The translations under genes and the position numbers were made by a program. DNA of 64,000 bases from Topomyia yanbarensis (taxonomy: Eukaryota; Arthropoda; Insecta; Diptera; Culicidae). Below the pieces are notes generated by a model. It made no database searches and was not told the origin of the DNA. It was given only the letters and a program-made list of their open reading frames with translations. The DNA lies in NCBI RefSeq assembly GCF_030247195.1, contig NC_080671.1, positions 5,422,501 through 5,486,500 on the forward strand, given 5' to 3'. Positions 1-10,700 of the stretch are shown piece after piece (position 1 is the first letter of the stretch; each line of letters starts with the position of its first letter).

Positions 1-297
1 AAAATATAGTTTGATTAAAAAGTTAGAATTTTTTTCCCTATTTTGTCCAACTTTTTGTTCTAGCCACCCCATAGTGCGCCCTGCTAATAAGATATTGAAT
101 CTAAAAGCACGCCAAACCGCGGAATAGAATAAGGTGCCATTTTAGAAGGAAAATCTTCTGGTAAAATGCGACATATTGGTCCAAAGTAAGTGACACATTA
201 AACATGCTTTGTTAATCAAAATAATTACTAAGCATACAAAATCTGATTCAAAAATCATGGTTTTGAACGTTGTATTTCACTATGGAGTTCTTCTTGA
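1..297. other. Unassigned A+T-rich sequence
   Basis: No open frame, repeat or motif that I recognise. Confidence 0.5.
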
Positions 298-400
298 TTA
301 AGTACCGATTTCTTCACCCTCGGTTAACTTTTAAACCAGGTTCACCAGTACGTTGAAACCTGGCTTAAGCGTTAAGCGAGGGTGAAGAAATTGGGCCTAA
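298..400. mobile_element. Fold-back MITE
   Basis: Two arms, 305-342 and 357-395, are imperfect reverse complements with about 33 of 39 positions matching. Both carry the core ATTTCTTCACCCTCG, and a 14-nt loop separates them. The ends read TTA/TAA. There is no coding capacity. A hairpin of this size is typical of a miniature inverted-repeat transposable element. I cannot name the family. Confidence 0.65.
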
Positions 401-763
401 AACAAGTATTTAACCCCTTCATGTCCATATTGTTTATAAACAACAACGTTTTGATTGATTCAGGCAAGATTTTCTCCCAAAAACAAGTAAGACTAGTAAC
501 TGTGACTATCGCTTTTCATTTGAGGTCGAATAGTTGTAAGTATTATATGTAGAACTGATGGTACTGCAATCAGTGTGATTGTATTCCTATAGAGCAGTGC
601 TCCAGGCAGCAGGATAAGTTAACAGTGAAAAATGAAGTATACCTTCGATATCTTGAAATATTATTGCAAATTGATTAAAACTATCAATTTCAATAATTTT
701 GGACTACATTTTCCAAGTAATTGAACTATTGTGAATATCTAATGTTAGCAGGGTTACTATATT
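401..763. other. Unassigned sequence
   Basis: Nothing recognised between the fold-back MITE and the CACAGATTTT cluster. Confidence 0.5.
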
Positions 764-955
764 CACAGATTTTTTCGCAACTTTTGATCAAAGATTATTT
801 TTTTACAGATGGCAGCTTTTTGACATTTTGACGAAAATTTCACAGATTTTCATAGATTTTTGGAAATATTGTGATTTTTCAGAAACTTATTACAGATTTT
901 TTTCCTGCTTCTGTTACCACAGATGGTAAAAGATATTTTTGGCCGAAACACAGAT
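764..955 (+). repeat. Degenerate CACAGATTTT-motif cluster
   Basis: The word CACAGATTTT or a close variant (ACAGATGG, ACAGATTTTTTT, CACAGATTTCA) recurs about eight times at irregular 15-35 nt spacing. It looks like a decayed short tandem repeat or the 3' end of an unknown element. No protein is encoded. Confidence 0.45.
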
Positions 956-1504
956 TTCAATGTGGCATCCCTATTTGTTAGCGGTTGCATGCGTAACCTG
1001 CATGGTAGAAATCTGTGCTTTCGTTGCGCAAAGACGAAAACTTTCTTAGCAACAAATTTACGCGGATCGATGGAAAGCACAACGTTCGATCAATTCATTG
1101 TTTCATTTCCGCTTCATGTGATTCATTTCCACTCAGCCTATCCTATTTTGTTTCTGCTAATGAGTACATACTACAAAGCCTGTTAATGAATGAATATACA
1201 CAGCCATTCGAAAAACCGTTGCAAAAACGCATTTTAATCCATATATAAAATTGTTTTCGATTCTTGTATATTTAAAGTTTCGATAAATGATTAAGACCGC
1301 TGCATTCGCTACATTTGTATGCGTACTGTGGAAAAGTTACAATAATGGCAATATATAATTAGAATGCTTGGTCTATACATGACATGTGATTTTATTGTCT
1401 AAAATTTGATTTTTCTTCACCGGTCCGGGATTTTTATCACACACAATCAAATTTTTTTTACAATTTTAAAAAGCTGATCTTGTGCTATAAAGATTTAGTT
1501 CCAG
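956..1504. other. Unassigned sequence
   Basis: Only short chance ORFs (under 90 codons) with no recognisable domain. Confidence 0.5.
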
Positions 1505-1640
1505 ATATTCCAGATCTGATGGACAATTTCATTGTGTACAACTTTGTAGAAAGCTACATCACGATCTAAAATCGCCAGAGAAAGGCATTAAATTTTTATA
1601 AAAGTTTCTAGATTCGCACGGGGCCTATTGGTTAAGAAAC
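1505..1640 (+). repeat. Dispersed repeat R1, plus-strand copy
   Basis: Shares a run of matches with the reverse complement of 6435-6560. Shared words are ACAACTT.GTAGAAAGCT, a short TAAAATC.CCAGAG block and GGGGCCTAT.G.TTAAGAA. The two copies therefore belong to one dispersed family in opposite orientation about 5 kb apart. The family is unknown to me. Confidence 0.55.
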
Positions 1641-2282
1641 TTTATTCCAAAAACATTTTCATTTGTAAAAAATTGGTTTGCCTTATTTAAACAGTGTGCT
1701 CAGAATAACCTGAATGTTAGCAAAAACCCATCTTTAAGCGGAAAAAAAACACAATTCCAGATTCCACCGTTTTATGCGCACTAATGATATTTTAGGAGCA
1801 AGGAGATATAGAGAAGAGTAGATAAAATTTGAACGAAATTAGTACTCTTTTGAAAGATGCTGAGTAATACAGCAAAATGAAATAGTTTTTTTTTCTGTCA
1901 CAGATATATTTGTTTCTTCCTTTTTATTTCTTAACTCATTCTGAAGTATGCTTGATGTAATCTTGAATCAACCTTTTTGCTCTTTAGCATCTTGTGGGAT
2001 ATATTTGGCCTAAATTTAAACTTTATATTTGATCAAACTCGATTAGATATTCAGTCATTTGTTGATTTCGATTGAGAATCCTGATTGACAGTTTCATGAA
2101 GGATAGAAAAATAATTCGATGAGATTTATGTTCAAGTTTGTTAACTTTTAGGAATCGCTGTACATTGAACAGAAATCGCAATAGTAAATGAGAAATAAAG
2201 GTTTTGTCTATTGTACGAAGATAGCGATCTCAATATAAAAGTAGATATAGAAAGTATCACCTTTACACCCTCCCCCCAAAGC
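1641..2282. other. Unassigned A+T-rich sequence
   Basis: Nothing recognised; homopolymer-rich. Confidence 0.5.
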
Positions 2283-2339
2283 AGCAAAGACAACATATCA
2301 AAAAGACAGGGGGTGTCTTCTTGATATGTTGTCTTTGCT
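2283..2339. repeat. 26-bp inverted repeat with G5 loop
   Basis: Arms 2283-2308 and 2314-2339 are reverse complements with a single mismatch. The arm starts AGCAAAGACAACATATCA and the loop is GGGGG. The stem is short for a pre-miRNA but very well conserved for such degraded surroundings. It could be a small MITE or a young inverted duplication. Confidence 0.7.
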
Positions 2340-3540
2340 CTTATCCCATATTATGAACGGGAAATCTTCAATAAACAGACTTGTATTACTTTGAGAATTT
2401 ACTGAATGTATGGTCCAGCCTGATATTTTCTTGTTCGTTTTCTGTTGTGATCCGTGTTCTAAGAGTAACGACTCCGGAATTTCTTCTTAAAGTAAATGAT
2501 GAAACTTGGTCTTTTATCTCTTTATGGGCAGCTAGGGCCGAGGGTGGTGGCTAGCGGGTTTTATACATTCTTGACCTGACGGACAACGCTATGGTGCCTT
2601 GAACACAGGTAACGCAGATCCAAGGCCATAATTGAAATGATAAGTTCTGCGTTTGAGATGTACTTCCCTCGGTTGCCAGACGAATACCTGTAATTATTAC
2701 TTGTTGCTTTGTGTGTATGAATCTAATGTTCAGTCCTGGGTGGAAGGTGTGGTTTTTAGCGTTCGAGTCCAGGAGTGCATATCTGTCTGGGTTAGCGTGG
2801 GCGTTTACTAATTGTGTAATAGTGTGATCGCTAAAGGCTAGTAATAAAAGGAAGAATCACATGCCGAATGTTTCTTTTTTTAGGTCACTAACCGTGCATT
2901 GAAGAATGCCCAAAAACTCTGCACTAGGCTCCGTCGAGTCCAGTTTGTCCGTCTCGACCTGTCGTGTCTGGGGTTTCCAGGTTACATGCATTCACCAGAT
3001 GAGACTAGCTTATGTCAGCTTACTTGTGCACTGGTTTCGTAGAATCCAGGCGATCATCGAAATGATAGATCCTACGAGTGAATGCACTTGGCCCAGTCAC
3101 CTGTCAAGCATTTGTGTATTTGTGTGTGTTGAGATATGTGTAAGCCTGTAAATAATATTTTAATACGAATAATATTGTATACGTTAAAATAAGAAATGTG
3201 TAATATACTACTTGCAGTTTGTTGATCGTTCCTACTTATCTAATTGCATCGAATATGAGAATACATCTCCATTGTTCTAAAACCTGGCGACGCCTAATGG
3301 CAGAGACGAATCATTGTTGGCAGCAATATTGCTCTTCTTGGATGTATGAGCTCGAAAAGGTCATCACAAGAATATAACGCATGAGACTGAAAATAAATAA
3401 AAATAAAATAAAGAGAAGAGTTAGTATTGTTATTGAGTATTAATAATATGCCGATTTTTATTTCGAGAGTTGTCCTACTGGAGCTGTAGAGCTAATTGAT
3501 TCAATTGAGGCATGGACCTAGGATTCTGGAATCGAGAATA
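2340..3540. other. Unassigned; weak internal duplication
   Basis: Segments near 2565-2660 and 2955-3085 share scattered words (a GACCTG block, an AATTGAAATGATA/CATCGAAATGATA block). This suggests an old duplication. The word AAATGATGAAACTTGGT occurs at about 2494 and again at about 5796. No gene seen. Confidence 0.35.
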
Positions 3541-3743
3541 GAGACTTTCGGACGTGAACGATTCATGAATGCGCGAGTGCGAGGACTGTAGGTTCACGCT
3601 TAAGACTGCGTTTGAGTGATTACAAGTGCTGAGACCTTCATTTTATCACCGGGATGTTATAATGTCTGGAAGAGCGCGAGTTAAGGTTGCGTGGATGGTC
3701 GCGAAGGGCTCAAGCATTTTTATATTTGTTTGTCGCGTGTATG
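3541..3743 (+). repeat. Degenerate direct repeat, left of the hAT element
   Basis: Two modules here recur on the other side of the hAT insertion. GGACGTGAACGATTCATGA at about 3549 resembles the sequence at about 5332. GGATGGTCGCGAAGGGCTC at about 3693 resembles the sequence at about 5112. The hAT element therefore sits inside an older tandemly repeated region. Confidence 0.55.
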
Positions 3744-3885
3744 CAGTGATGTACCGATGGGAAAAATTCCATCTTCCCGGGTTTTTATTTTTGGGTTTTA
3801 ACCGGGTTTTTTCCCAAATCATTTTAACCCGGACGAAATATGGGTTTTTTCGTTTTATCGAATGTATGATGTTCATTTAATGTTT

Positions 3886-3987
3886 TTAACCCTTCGGCAG
3901 TCGCGCTAGTGCACTGAGTACACGCTGCTCTGAAAATCTAGCGGCTGCTCGTTCAGTGGGCCATTTGCGCGACTTCCGGAAGGTTAA
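3886..3987. mobile_element. piggyBac-type MITE with TTAA ends
   Basis: A 102-bp hairpin is bounded by TTAA on both sides. Its termini are CCCTTCGGCAGTCGCGC on the left and, read as reverse complement, CCTTCCGGAAGTCGCGC on the right. TTAA duplication and a CCCT-type start are known traits of the piggyBac superfamily. It is nested inside the hAT element, so it inserted later. Confidence 0.65.
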
Positions 3988-4707
3988 AGAATCTTGCATT
4001 TACGTTTGAGAGACCGAAAATAAAAGTCGCAAGGATAAAACATACTTTGTAGAACCCACTCCAGATATCTTAGCATATAAAAATCGAATATAAACATCAA
4101 GCGTAAAAATCGGACAGAGATCCTTGAGCATGAGAATCGCTTAGAATATTCTCACCCGAAAAAGTCGGCAAGGATGAACATCCAGTATAATTCGCTCCCG
4201 GGAAATTCCGTACAACGTTACATTCAAGATTAAAAGTTGTATAAAGAAAAGTCCTTTTTAAGAACCGGATACTTTTTTTCGTCTTTAATTCTGTGGAACA
4301 TAATCGAAAAGCTCCTGGCCGATTTTTAAACTTGAAGTTTAAATTCAATTTTTACATTCTAATATATTTATAAAGGGTTTTACGAAGCATTTTCTGTTCC
4401 TGCTACTTTCATTTCGGTCCATTCCATATTTCAAGTTGTTTCATATAATACTGGAAACAATAGTCATTGTAACTCAAACTAGTGAAAATTAGAATAATCA
4501 TGTGATGCCTAAACTACTTTTATTCTGCTTGTTACTCATTTTAGGGGTTGCTATACTTTTAGCGAAATGAGGTAGGTATTCATTCAAAATTTAGAAAATA
4601 CCTATTTAGTTGGGTGAAAAGTAAAAGCGAGTAATATGCAGAAAGCGAGTGGCCTTGACATTCGTCATTAGTATGAACCGTAATCAGAACTCTCACAAAT
4701 CGCAATC

Positions 4708-4968
4708 CGAATTCTTTCGGCATCAACTACATCAGCAACAGTAGAAAAAATGTTTAGTACGTTTAGGTGGATTCACAGTAAGAAACGCAATCGACTTAGC
4801 CCAAAACGTGTTGAAAAGTTTTATCACTTATTCAACCACAATATTTGGAAAGAAATGTTGGATCACCGCTATAGCAATGATTCAATCGAGGAAAACCATT
4901 CAGAATTCATATACATGCAAAACTTTATGACAACAATGCTCATAAATAAAATAAAAGTGTTTGGATAA
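4708..4968 (+). pseudogene. hAT transposase C-terminal fragment
   Basis: The frame starting at 4708 reads through a serine/threonine-rich SAST-like block into VEKMFSTFRW, then SKKRNRLSPKRVEKF. This is the hAT C-terminal dimerisation signature (usual form ERxFS...KRNRLSPxxVE). The reading stays open to 4968. Nothing upstream keeps the frame, so only the last part of the transposase remains, and the DDE catalytic core is not visible. It lies on the plus strand in the right third of the hAT element, as expected for its C terminus. Confidence 0.8.
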
Positions 4969-5106
4969 CAATACATTAATGTTCAATTACTAATATATCA
5001 CAAAATTGCAAAAAACCCAATCTTCCCGCGAAAAAACCATTTTAACCGGGAAAAAACCTTGGGTTTTTTCCCCAAAATTATAAAATCCCGATTTGGTACA
5101 TCACTG

Positions 5107-5390
5107 TGGGTGGATGATCGCGAAGGACTCGAGCGTTTTTATGTGTTTTTGTCGCGTGTGCTAGTATGTATGTAACTTCGCGTGGACACATTCTTTTTAT
5201 AAGCGTGTGGCCATTCGCATGTTCGCGTATTCTTCAATGATCGCGCGTGGACGTCTTGTCTAGTTTTTATTTCTATTGGTCCAACTAAAGACATGCATTT
5301 GGGCTGCTAGGATCAAGGGCGGAGACTTCCGGACGTGACCGATTCATGATTGCGCGAGCTTAGGTTCTTAGGATACAACGTTTACTTAAT
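5107..5390 (+). repeat. Degenerate direct repeat, right of the hAT element
   Basis: Begins with a near copy of 3689-3743 (GGATGATCGCGAAGGACTC and then TTTTTGTCGCGTGTG). It later carries the second GGACGTGACCGATTCATGA module. See the left-hand partner at 3541-3743. Confidence 0.55.
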
Positions 5391-6434
5391 CAATCGGGGT
5401 GTTTGAATATTGGCGAGATCGCGGGCGTTCGTATTTGTGACCAGGTTTGTGTTTTCGCGTAGGCCACGTTGGTACGTTTGGAATGAAAGATTGTTAGTGT
5501 ATATGAGAGAATAAGCAATTTGTGTTAGTGAATGTTAGCATGGATCTAATTGAAAATATAGCAACAAAAGAAGGGTGCCTGCAGAGATAATTGGGCCCTA
5601 AACCCACATTGTATATTATCTGACCATGGCAGTGGATAATAAAGGTCGCCAAGTTAGTTACTAAAATTGATCACAATGTAGCTTAACTAAAAAGAAAATA
5701 ATCGTATCCCAAGTTTCTGTGATATAATCACTGTAATACTGCTTTAGTGGAAAAGCCCCCGGACCACATCAAGGTACAGTATCATACCGAGGGGGAAATG
5801 ATGAAACTTGGTTTTGTTCTTTTTTCTAAGATTATGTGAAGTGTGTTCGATTTGGAAATAAAATTTGAGAACAAGCAAAAATCTGCATCTATAAATTCTG
5901 ATGAAATGAATCTACCCTAAAAGATAACAAACATGGATCCAAAACTCGAAGAGCTTTTTTCTCTTTCAATCATCTTTCGTTTAATGTTGATAAGGACAAA
6001 CAGAACTCTCAACCCAAAGTTGCAATAAAATCCGTCGTTTATTACAATGACTCGAACTGTCTACTTTAGTTCATTCGAATATAAAGCTTTGAATTTAAGC
6101 CAATCGTATTTTACCAGGCAGGATAGGATCAGGATGATGGATCATTCTAGTTCACATTAGCTATCTCTTAGAGCGAGTAAAGAAATGAAAAAGGCATGCT
6201 AAAATCCGTTACTACATTAATCAACATCTTGAAAAGGTATAAGATTATATAAATAAATTTGGGCAAAACCTTTCCACACCTCCTTGTTTATAAGTGTCAA
6301 TGTCGCTCAGGAACCGGAAGAATCTGAAAATATATTTTTTCTGCTGAGAATGGGACTTTGTAAATATTGAAATTTTTCTGAATTTACTGTTCATTTAAAC
6401 CCAACATTTTTTTTTTGTAAGCCCTTTTTAATTG
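5391..6434. other. Unassigned sequence
   Basis: No coding signal. A small G/C hairpin (CCCCCGG to CCGAGGGGG) lies near 5756-5795. Confidence 0.4.
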
Positions 6435-6560
6435 ACTTCTTAATCCATAGGCCCCGCGCATACCTAAAAACTGATAAAATTGTAATAACTTCCTCTGGTG
6501 ATTTTACATCAATTTACAGCTTTCTACGAAGTTGTAGACAATGAGATTGTTCATCAGATT
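6435..6560 (-). repeat. Dispersed repeat R1, minus-strand copy
   Basis: Reverse-complement partner of 1505-1640. The minus strand reads ACAACTTCGTAGAAAGCTG, then GGGGCCTATGGATTAAGAAG. Family unknown. Confidence 0.55.
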
Positions 6561-8010
6561 CTCATTTTTAGTAATTTTTGAATGTCTATAGCATCAGTTA
6601 GTAGCAAAAATGCGAATTAATTTCATTAAAGAACGTATGTTTTCAATAAAAAAAACTTTAAAATAAAAAGTTGTTCTAGACCCCTCGATAGAATATTTTA
6701 ATTTTACTTTCAAATGAAAGGGAAAAGTCCATTCTTTCGTATCCCGAAGTTTTACAGATGCCGAATTTTTTCGAATAAAGTTGTTCGACAAAAACACCGT
6801 GCCATAGGGCTGCCCCTTGTAGTTTTTTTTACCTTAGGTAGGAATATGCAATGAGGGGTTGCTACTTTAAAATTAAAACTAGTTTAAAATTTCTTAAACA
6901 TGTTTCACTGTCGACACATAGTATCTCAAGATCTTGGCTGTCGATCCATTGTATGTATGTGCGAATCGTACTGGATATGTAAGATACATTTCCATCATTG
7001 TATTGAACATAACCAGCCATTGAATCGTAGTTTGGAAAATGAGAAAGGCAAAATTGCACCGGTAGGTGGATTAAACCCGTTTTTTTTTTGGATTTTGATT
7101 CAAGTGCAAATATTTTGCTAATAAGTTAAATGGAAGTAACAAGGCGAAAAAATCGCCATCAGGAAAGATTCAAACAGGCATTGTTTGGGTGACCAACCCC
7201 CTACGCTCTCTCGGGGTATTGTCTCCATTAAGAGCACATAATTATCATATTGATGATAGTAAAACTTCTCCGCCCTCAATTAGCTTTATTAGACAATTCA
7301 ATCGACCAACGGAACTCAAGATAACACAACAAATTTAATTTGATGTTCAACAATCCATCTCCTAGGTACTAGGCGTGGTCGTGCACTTATCGAGAAACAG
7401 TGATTTTTAAAACAACGATATTAAACACGGTTTGCCGATTGTGATAGCACTCGATGATTTTTAGAAGAACATCTACAATATACACGGCTTTCTTGATAAG
7501 CCGTCTGCCTAAAGTACAGATTTGTGATCAGATGTATGTAGCTTGCACTTATAATTTGATATCGTCAGGACTGGTAGGCATTGTTGGCTTGTCGCTTTCC
7601 CATCACTCGAGCGCCGTTAAGAACTTCTGGAAAGAAGTTCTTTCCAGTGTCATATCACCTCTCTTTAGTGCCATATCTTTGTCTCTGTTCTTGTACCCAT
7701 GATTAAATGAATGGGTACGTCACTTGGTACTTAACATCAACCGGTACGGTGTAGTTTCATATTGCAGAAATATAACACATTGTTCTTTGTATTCGCACTT
7801 TCGCATAATCAAAAACCTTAAATCTGTTACTTTGCGCGGTTATCCTTATCTTGCCGAGTTAGAGCAGACTGGACTACCGATTTTAAACGTTGAGTGATTT
7901 CAGGATACGTGATGCGTTGTAACCAATAAAGTGCAAAACTATTAGTTATAGTACTCGTGTTGGAGCAAATTCTAGACAATTATCAATTTAATTCTACGTA
8001 TTAAAGACTA
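6561..8010. other. Unassigned sequence
   Basis: Contains an 82-codon ORF at 7454-7702 with no recognisable domain and a 10-bp-arm palindrome at 7627-7647 (CTGGAAAGAA type). I see no splice-supported gene. Confidence 0.4.
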
Positions 8011-8084
8011 GATCATTTAAAAATGGGACACTTTCGAATGCCTGTATTTTTAACCTCCTATCATTAAACTTTGTCACTTCTTCT

Positions 8085-8540
8085 TCAATCACAGTCAGTG
8101 CTTTGCACATCTTCTTCAGTCACGGTTTTGGCAATCTGATTCCACCAATTCTTCATCCGACCAATGTCACTGGTGACTGCACCCTTCATCTTCAGTTTCC
8201 GTTTCATTATTGTCCAATATGTCTCTACTGGACGGAAGTGTAAACAATTTTGTGAAGTCAGTTTGCTGCTAAGGCAACCGACTAGATCTGTTCATAACGT
8301 AACTGGAACATCGTGGTACAGCTAATGTTGGTTTTCTTGCCACAAGAACAGTTCCCTTGCCAAATCATTTTTAATTTCGATGATTCATCCGTGAAAACAA
8401 ACTATAATCTGCAGTAAAACGCGAGCAGTAGCCTTGTTAAATTCGAACCTGTGTTATTTGAAATTCGTTTTCGCATAAGTTTCATCGTCGATCAAAACAC
8501 ATCCCTCAAATTTTATCAGCACTCGGCCGTACAGCTAACG
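8085..8540 (-). pseudogene. Tc1/mariner-type DDE transposase remnant
   Basis: Pieces of a DDE transposase read on the minus strand. A segment at about 8454-8510 encodes CVLIDDETYAKTNFK, matching the first catalytic Asp region of ITm-type transposases, and then stops. A middle segment reads IWQGNCSCGKK. From 8234 to the TGA at 8085, a 50-codon block begins RPVETYWTIMKRKLK, the usual PxE-x-YW context of the last acidic residue, and ends in a helix-rich KNWWNQIAKTV tail. The three pieces lie in different frames with stops between them, so the gene is dead. A candidate transposon end containing GGGACACTTT lies at about 8010-8040. Confidence 0.75.
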
Positions 8541-9480
8541 GAACCGGGCTCTGGGTTGAATCAACATTTTTTTACTTGGTCTTGTGCTAGTTGTTCTTTA
8601 ATTTCATTTCTATGGTTTTCCTGATAATACCGACCTTTGTATTAATTTTACGGGAATCTGCTTTTCATGGAACAAGGGAATTTCCTAAATCAGTGAAAGA
8701 ATGGCAGTTTAAAGGTGGACTTCGACCGAATAGACGTCTACTGACTGACTGGCATTTTATTTGTCTGGTGAAATGTTACTTAGATCTTTGCGCTTCTTCT
8801 CAGATTAGCAACAAATCAGGAGTCACACATGGAAGCAAAATTGGAACATTAGTATTGCATTCAAAGATGGTGTAGTTTGTCCAACTATTTGCCAAACTCT
8901 AAATACGAGCCCTGTTAAAAATAAGTTTCCGAAACTCGACTCTATTTTGTTAGGAAGGTGTGCCCCCCTTAGTCAACCAGCTGGAGCCGCCTATGGTTAC
9001 ATATAATGAACTGACCATTCCACCACATAATTATCCCGGTCGAGTTAAACCAAAATATTAGCACAATGGATGTACATAAACCACTTAATTCGAAACTGGA
9101 TCAGCCCATTTTTTCAATCATTATGTCCAAAAATGTAAAGTTCAACATGCCATCCAAAAAAAAAAACGAGGAAAAACTGAAGTAAATTAATTCTCTGTAT
9201 TTCTTCCGTTCGCCACTGAAAACAGCCAATTATTTCCGGTTTACATTATCTCTTCACAGCCCAGAGAACCGCATTGATTTAGTGGCCGTAGTGCATGTTG
9301 GGTTTAAATTTAAAGCAGAACATGTGCTTGGAGCCCGAAATTGTCTGCAGAAGTTGTTCGGGCGAAAAATCTGTTGCAAGAATTGATTTACTTCACCGTT
9401 GGAGCTTTGAATAAAGTGTTCGTGTGGTCGTTTCGGAGTATAAATCATTTCTTTAAAAATCGAGCGAATCCCTGAACTGG
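8541..9480. other. Unassigned; probable 5' part of the dead transposon
   Basis: The transposase N-terminal region should lie here on the minus strand, but I could not recognise a helix-turn-helix segment. A 64-codon minus ORF at 9254-9448 has no known domain. Confidence 0.35.
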
Positions 9481-10700
9481 TGCAAAAGATGTCGTATTCA
9501 TTTAAAAATAATCCTACAAATCATTGTTGCATTTCGTAACCATCGCACAGCGGGAAAGAAATCCTATCGAGCGGGCTGCCAATGTCACCATCTCTCTACA
9601 CACACATTTACACACCGGGGACCACGAGAAAGCTTAGTTTACGTTCGGTCGTTTGAAGTTGGCACTTTTCCAATCGACATTCCGGGTTTGATTTTCGAAC
9701 CACATTCGCACATTCGTATGAAAAATTGACTTTTCGGAGCGCTGGGATCTTGTACATTTCCTGCACATGCTATTCCCAATACCCTAAAGTGGTAAGCGCC
9801 CTGCCTGTTCCTATTCTATAAGAAAATATCCGATCCGGATATCCAAGCTAACATGAAACCGCATCTAGTGTGCGGTGGCGAACAGTTGGTGGCGCATTTC
9901 CGCACCACTTGCCTTGTGTGTCTGTGTATAGTTACAAAGCAAGGCATTCTTTGCTCATTTCCTATCGAAGTCTACCCATCACTTTCTTGAAATACCGTGC
10001 TCTGGCTGTGATGACATCAAACGAAATGTCAAACGAGTTTCCATTGCTTAACGAATTAGAACGCTAGATTTACACGAAATCGTCCAATTAGACAATTCGA
10101 ATGAAGCTAAATTACACCACCACCGCGACACCCAATCTGTCCCAAGTCCCTTGTTATTCAAGACAGTGCACATCGTAACAACTAAAAATAACTTCACGCG
10201 TGATCCTGCGCTGAGATCACTTGTTCGGTTAGTGCAAAATTGCCAAGTTACGACAGCGAAAAAGCAAACGCTATAAAATGAAATTCCTTCGCACAATGAA
10301 ATTGCATTCCCCTTCGATGAGAAACGGGGTGTGTAGTTGTTGGGGGTACAAAAAAGAGGGAAAGCTTTTGCCGGTTTTTGAGAATGAAATGTTGCGCGTC
10401 GTCGTCGTCGTCGTTGCCTTTCGCGTACGCCCCTCACCATTCCGGAAATAAGCGGGAAAACAGATGTGTTGCGATTCCGTCGCTGGTGTGCGGGTCTGTA
10501 CCATGATTCTTTTTGCGGTTCGGTAATTATTGGTTTGCTAGTCGAGAAGGAGCAAAATAATTCACATACGACGTGATGTGGAAGTGCATTCTGAGCTAGT
10601 GCCTTTGTAGAAAGTGAACCACGGCGAAAGCTTTTGGCTTCCATCGCAAACCTGCAATTCTAATGGTGAAAAACTAGTACAAATTAAGCTTCGTTAGTTT
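9481..10700. other. Single-copy-looking, less A+T-rich stretch
   Basis: This stretch shares no words with the repeats elsewhere in the window. It is richer in CpG and G+C than its surroundings and holds a short GTC triplet run at about 10397-10418. A 198-codon minus ORF (10048-10644) shows low-complexity Arg runs and no domain, so I do not call it a gene. Unique non-coding host sequence (intron, promoter or UTR) is the likeliest explanation. Confidence 0.35.

Larger units (their letters stand above)
3744..5106 (+). mobile_element. Decayed hAT-like DNA transposon
   Basis: The ends are inverted: CAGTGATGTACC at 3744 and GGTACATCACTG ending at 5106. Both ends have C/G-run plus T-run subterminal words such as CCCGGG and GGGTTTTTTCCC. 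An in-frame hAT C-terminal dimerisation block lies inside at 4708 on the plus strand, which matches the terminal type. The expected 8-bp target duplication is not visible (CGTGTATG on the left, TGGGTGGA on the right), perhaps because the flanks are themselves repeats. At 1363 bp it is about half of an autonomous hAT. Confidence 0.75.

Noticed and set aside
10048..10644. 198-codon minus-strand ORF
   Set aside because: Uneven composition, Arg run from a GTC repeat, no domain and no splice partner; looks like a chance ORF in less A+T-rich DNA.
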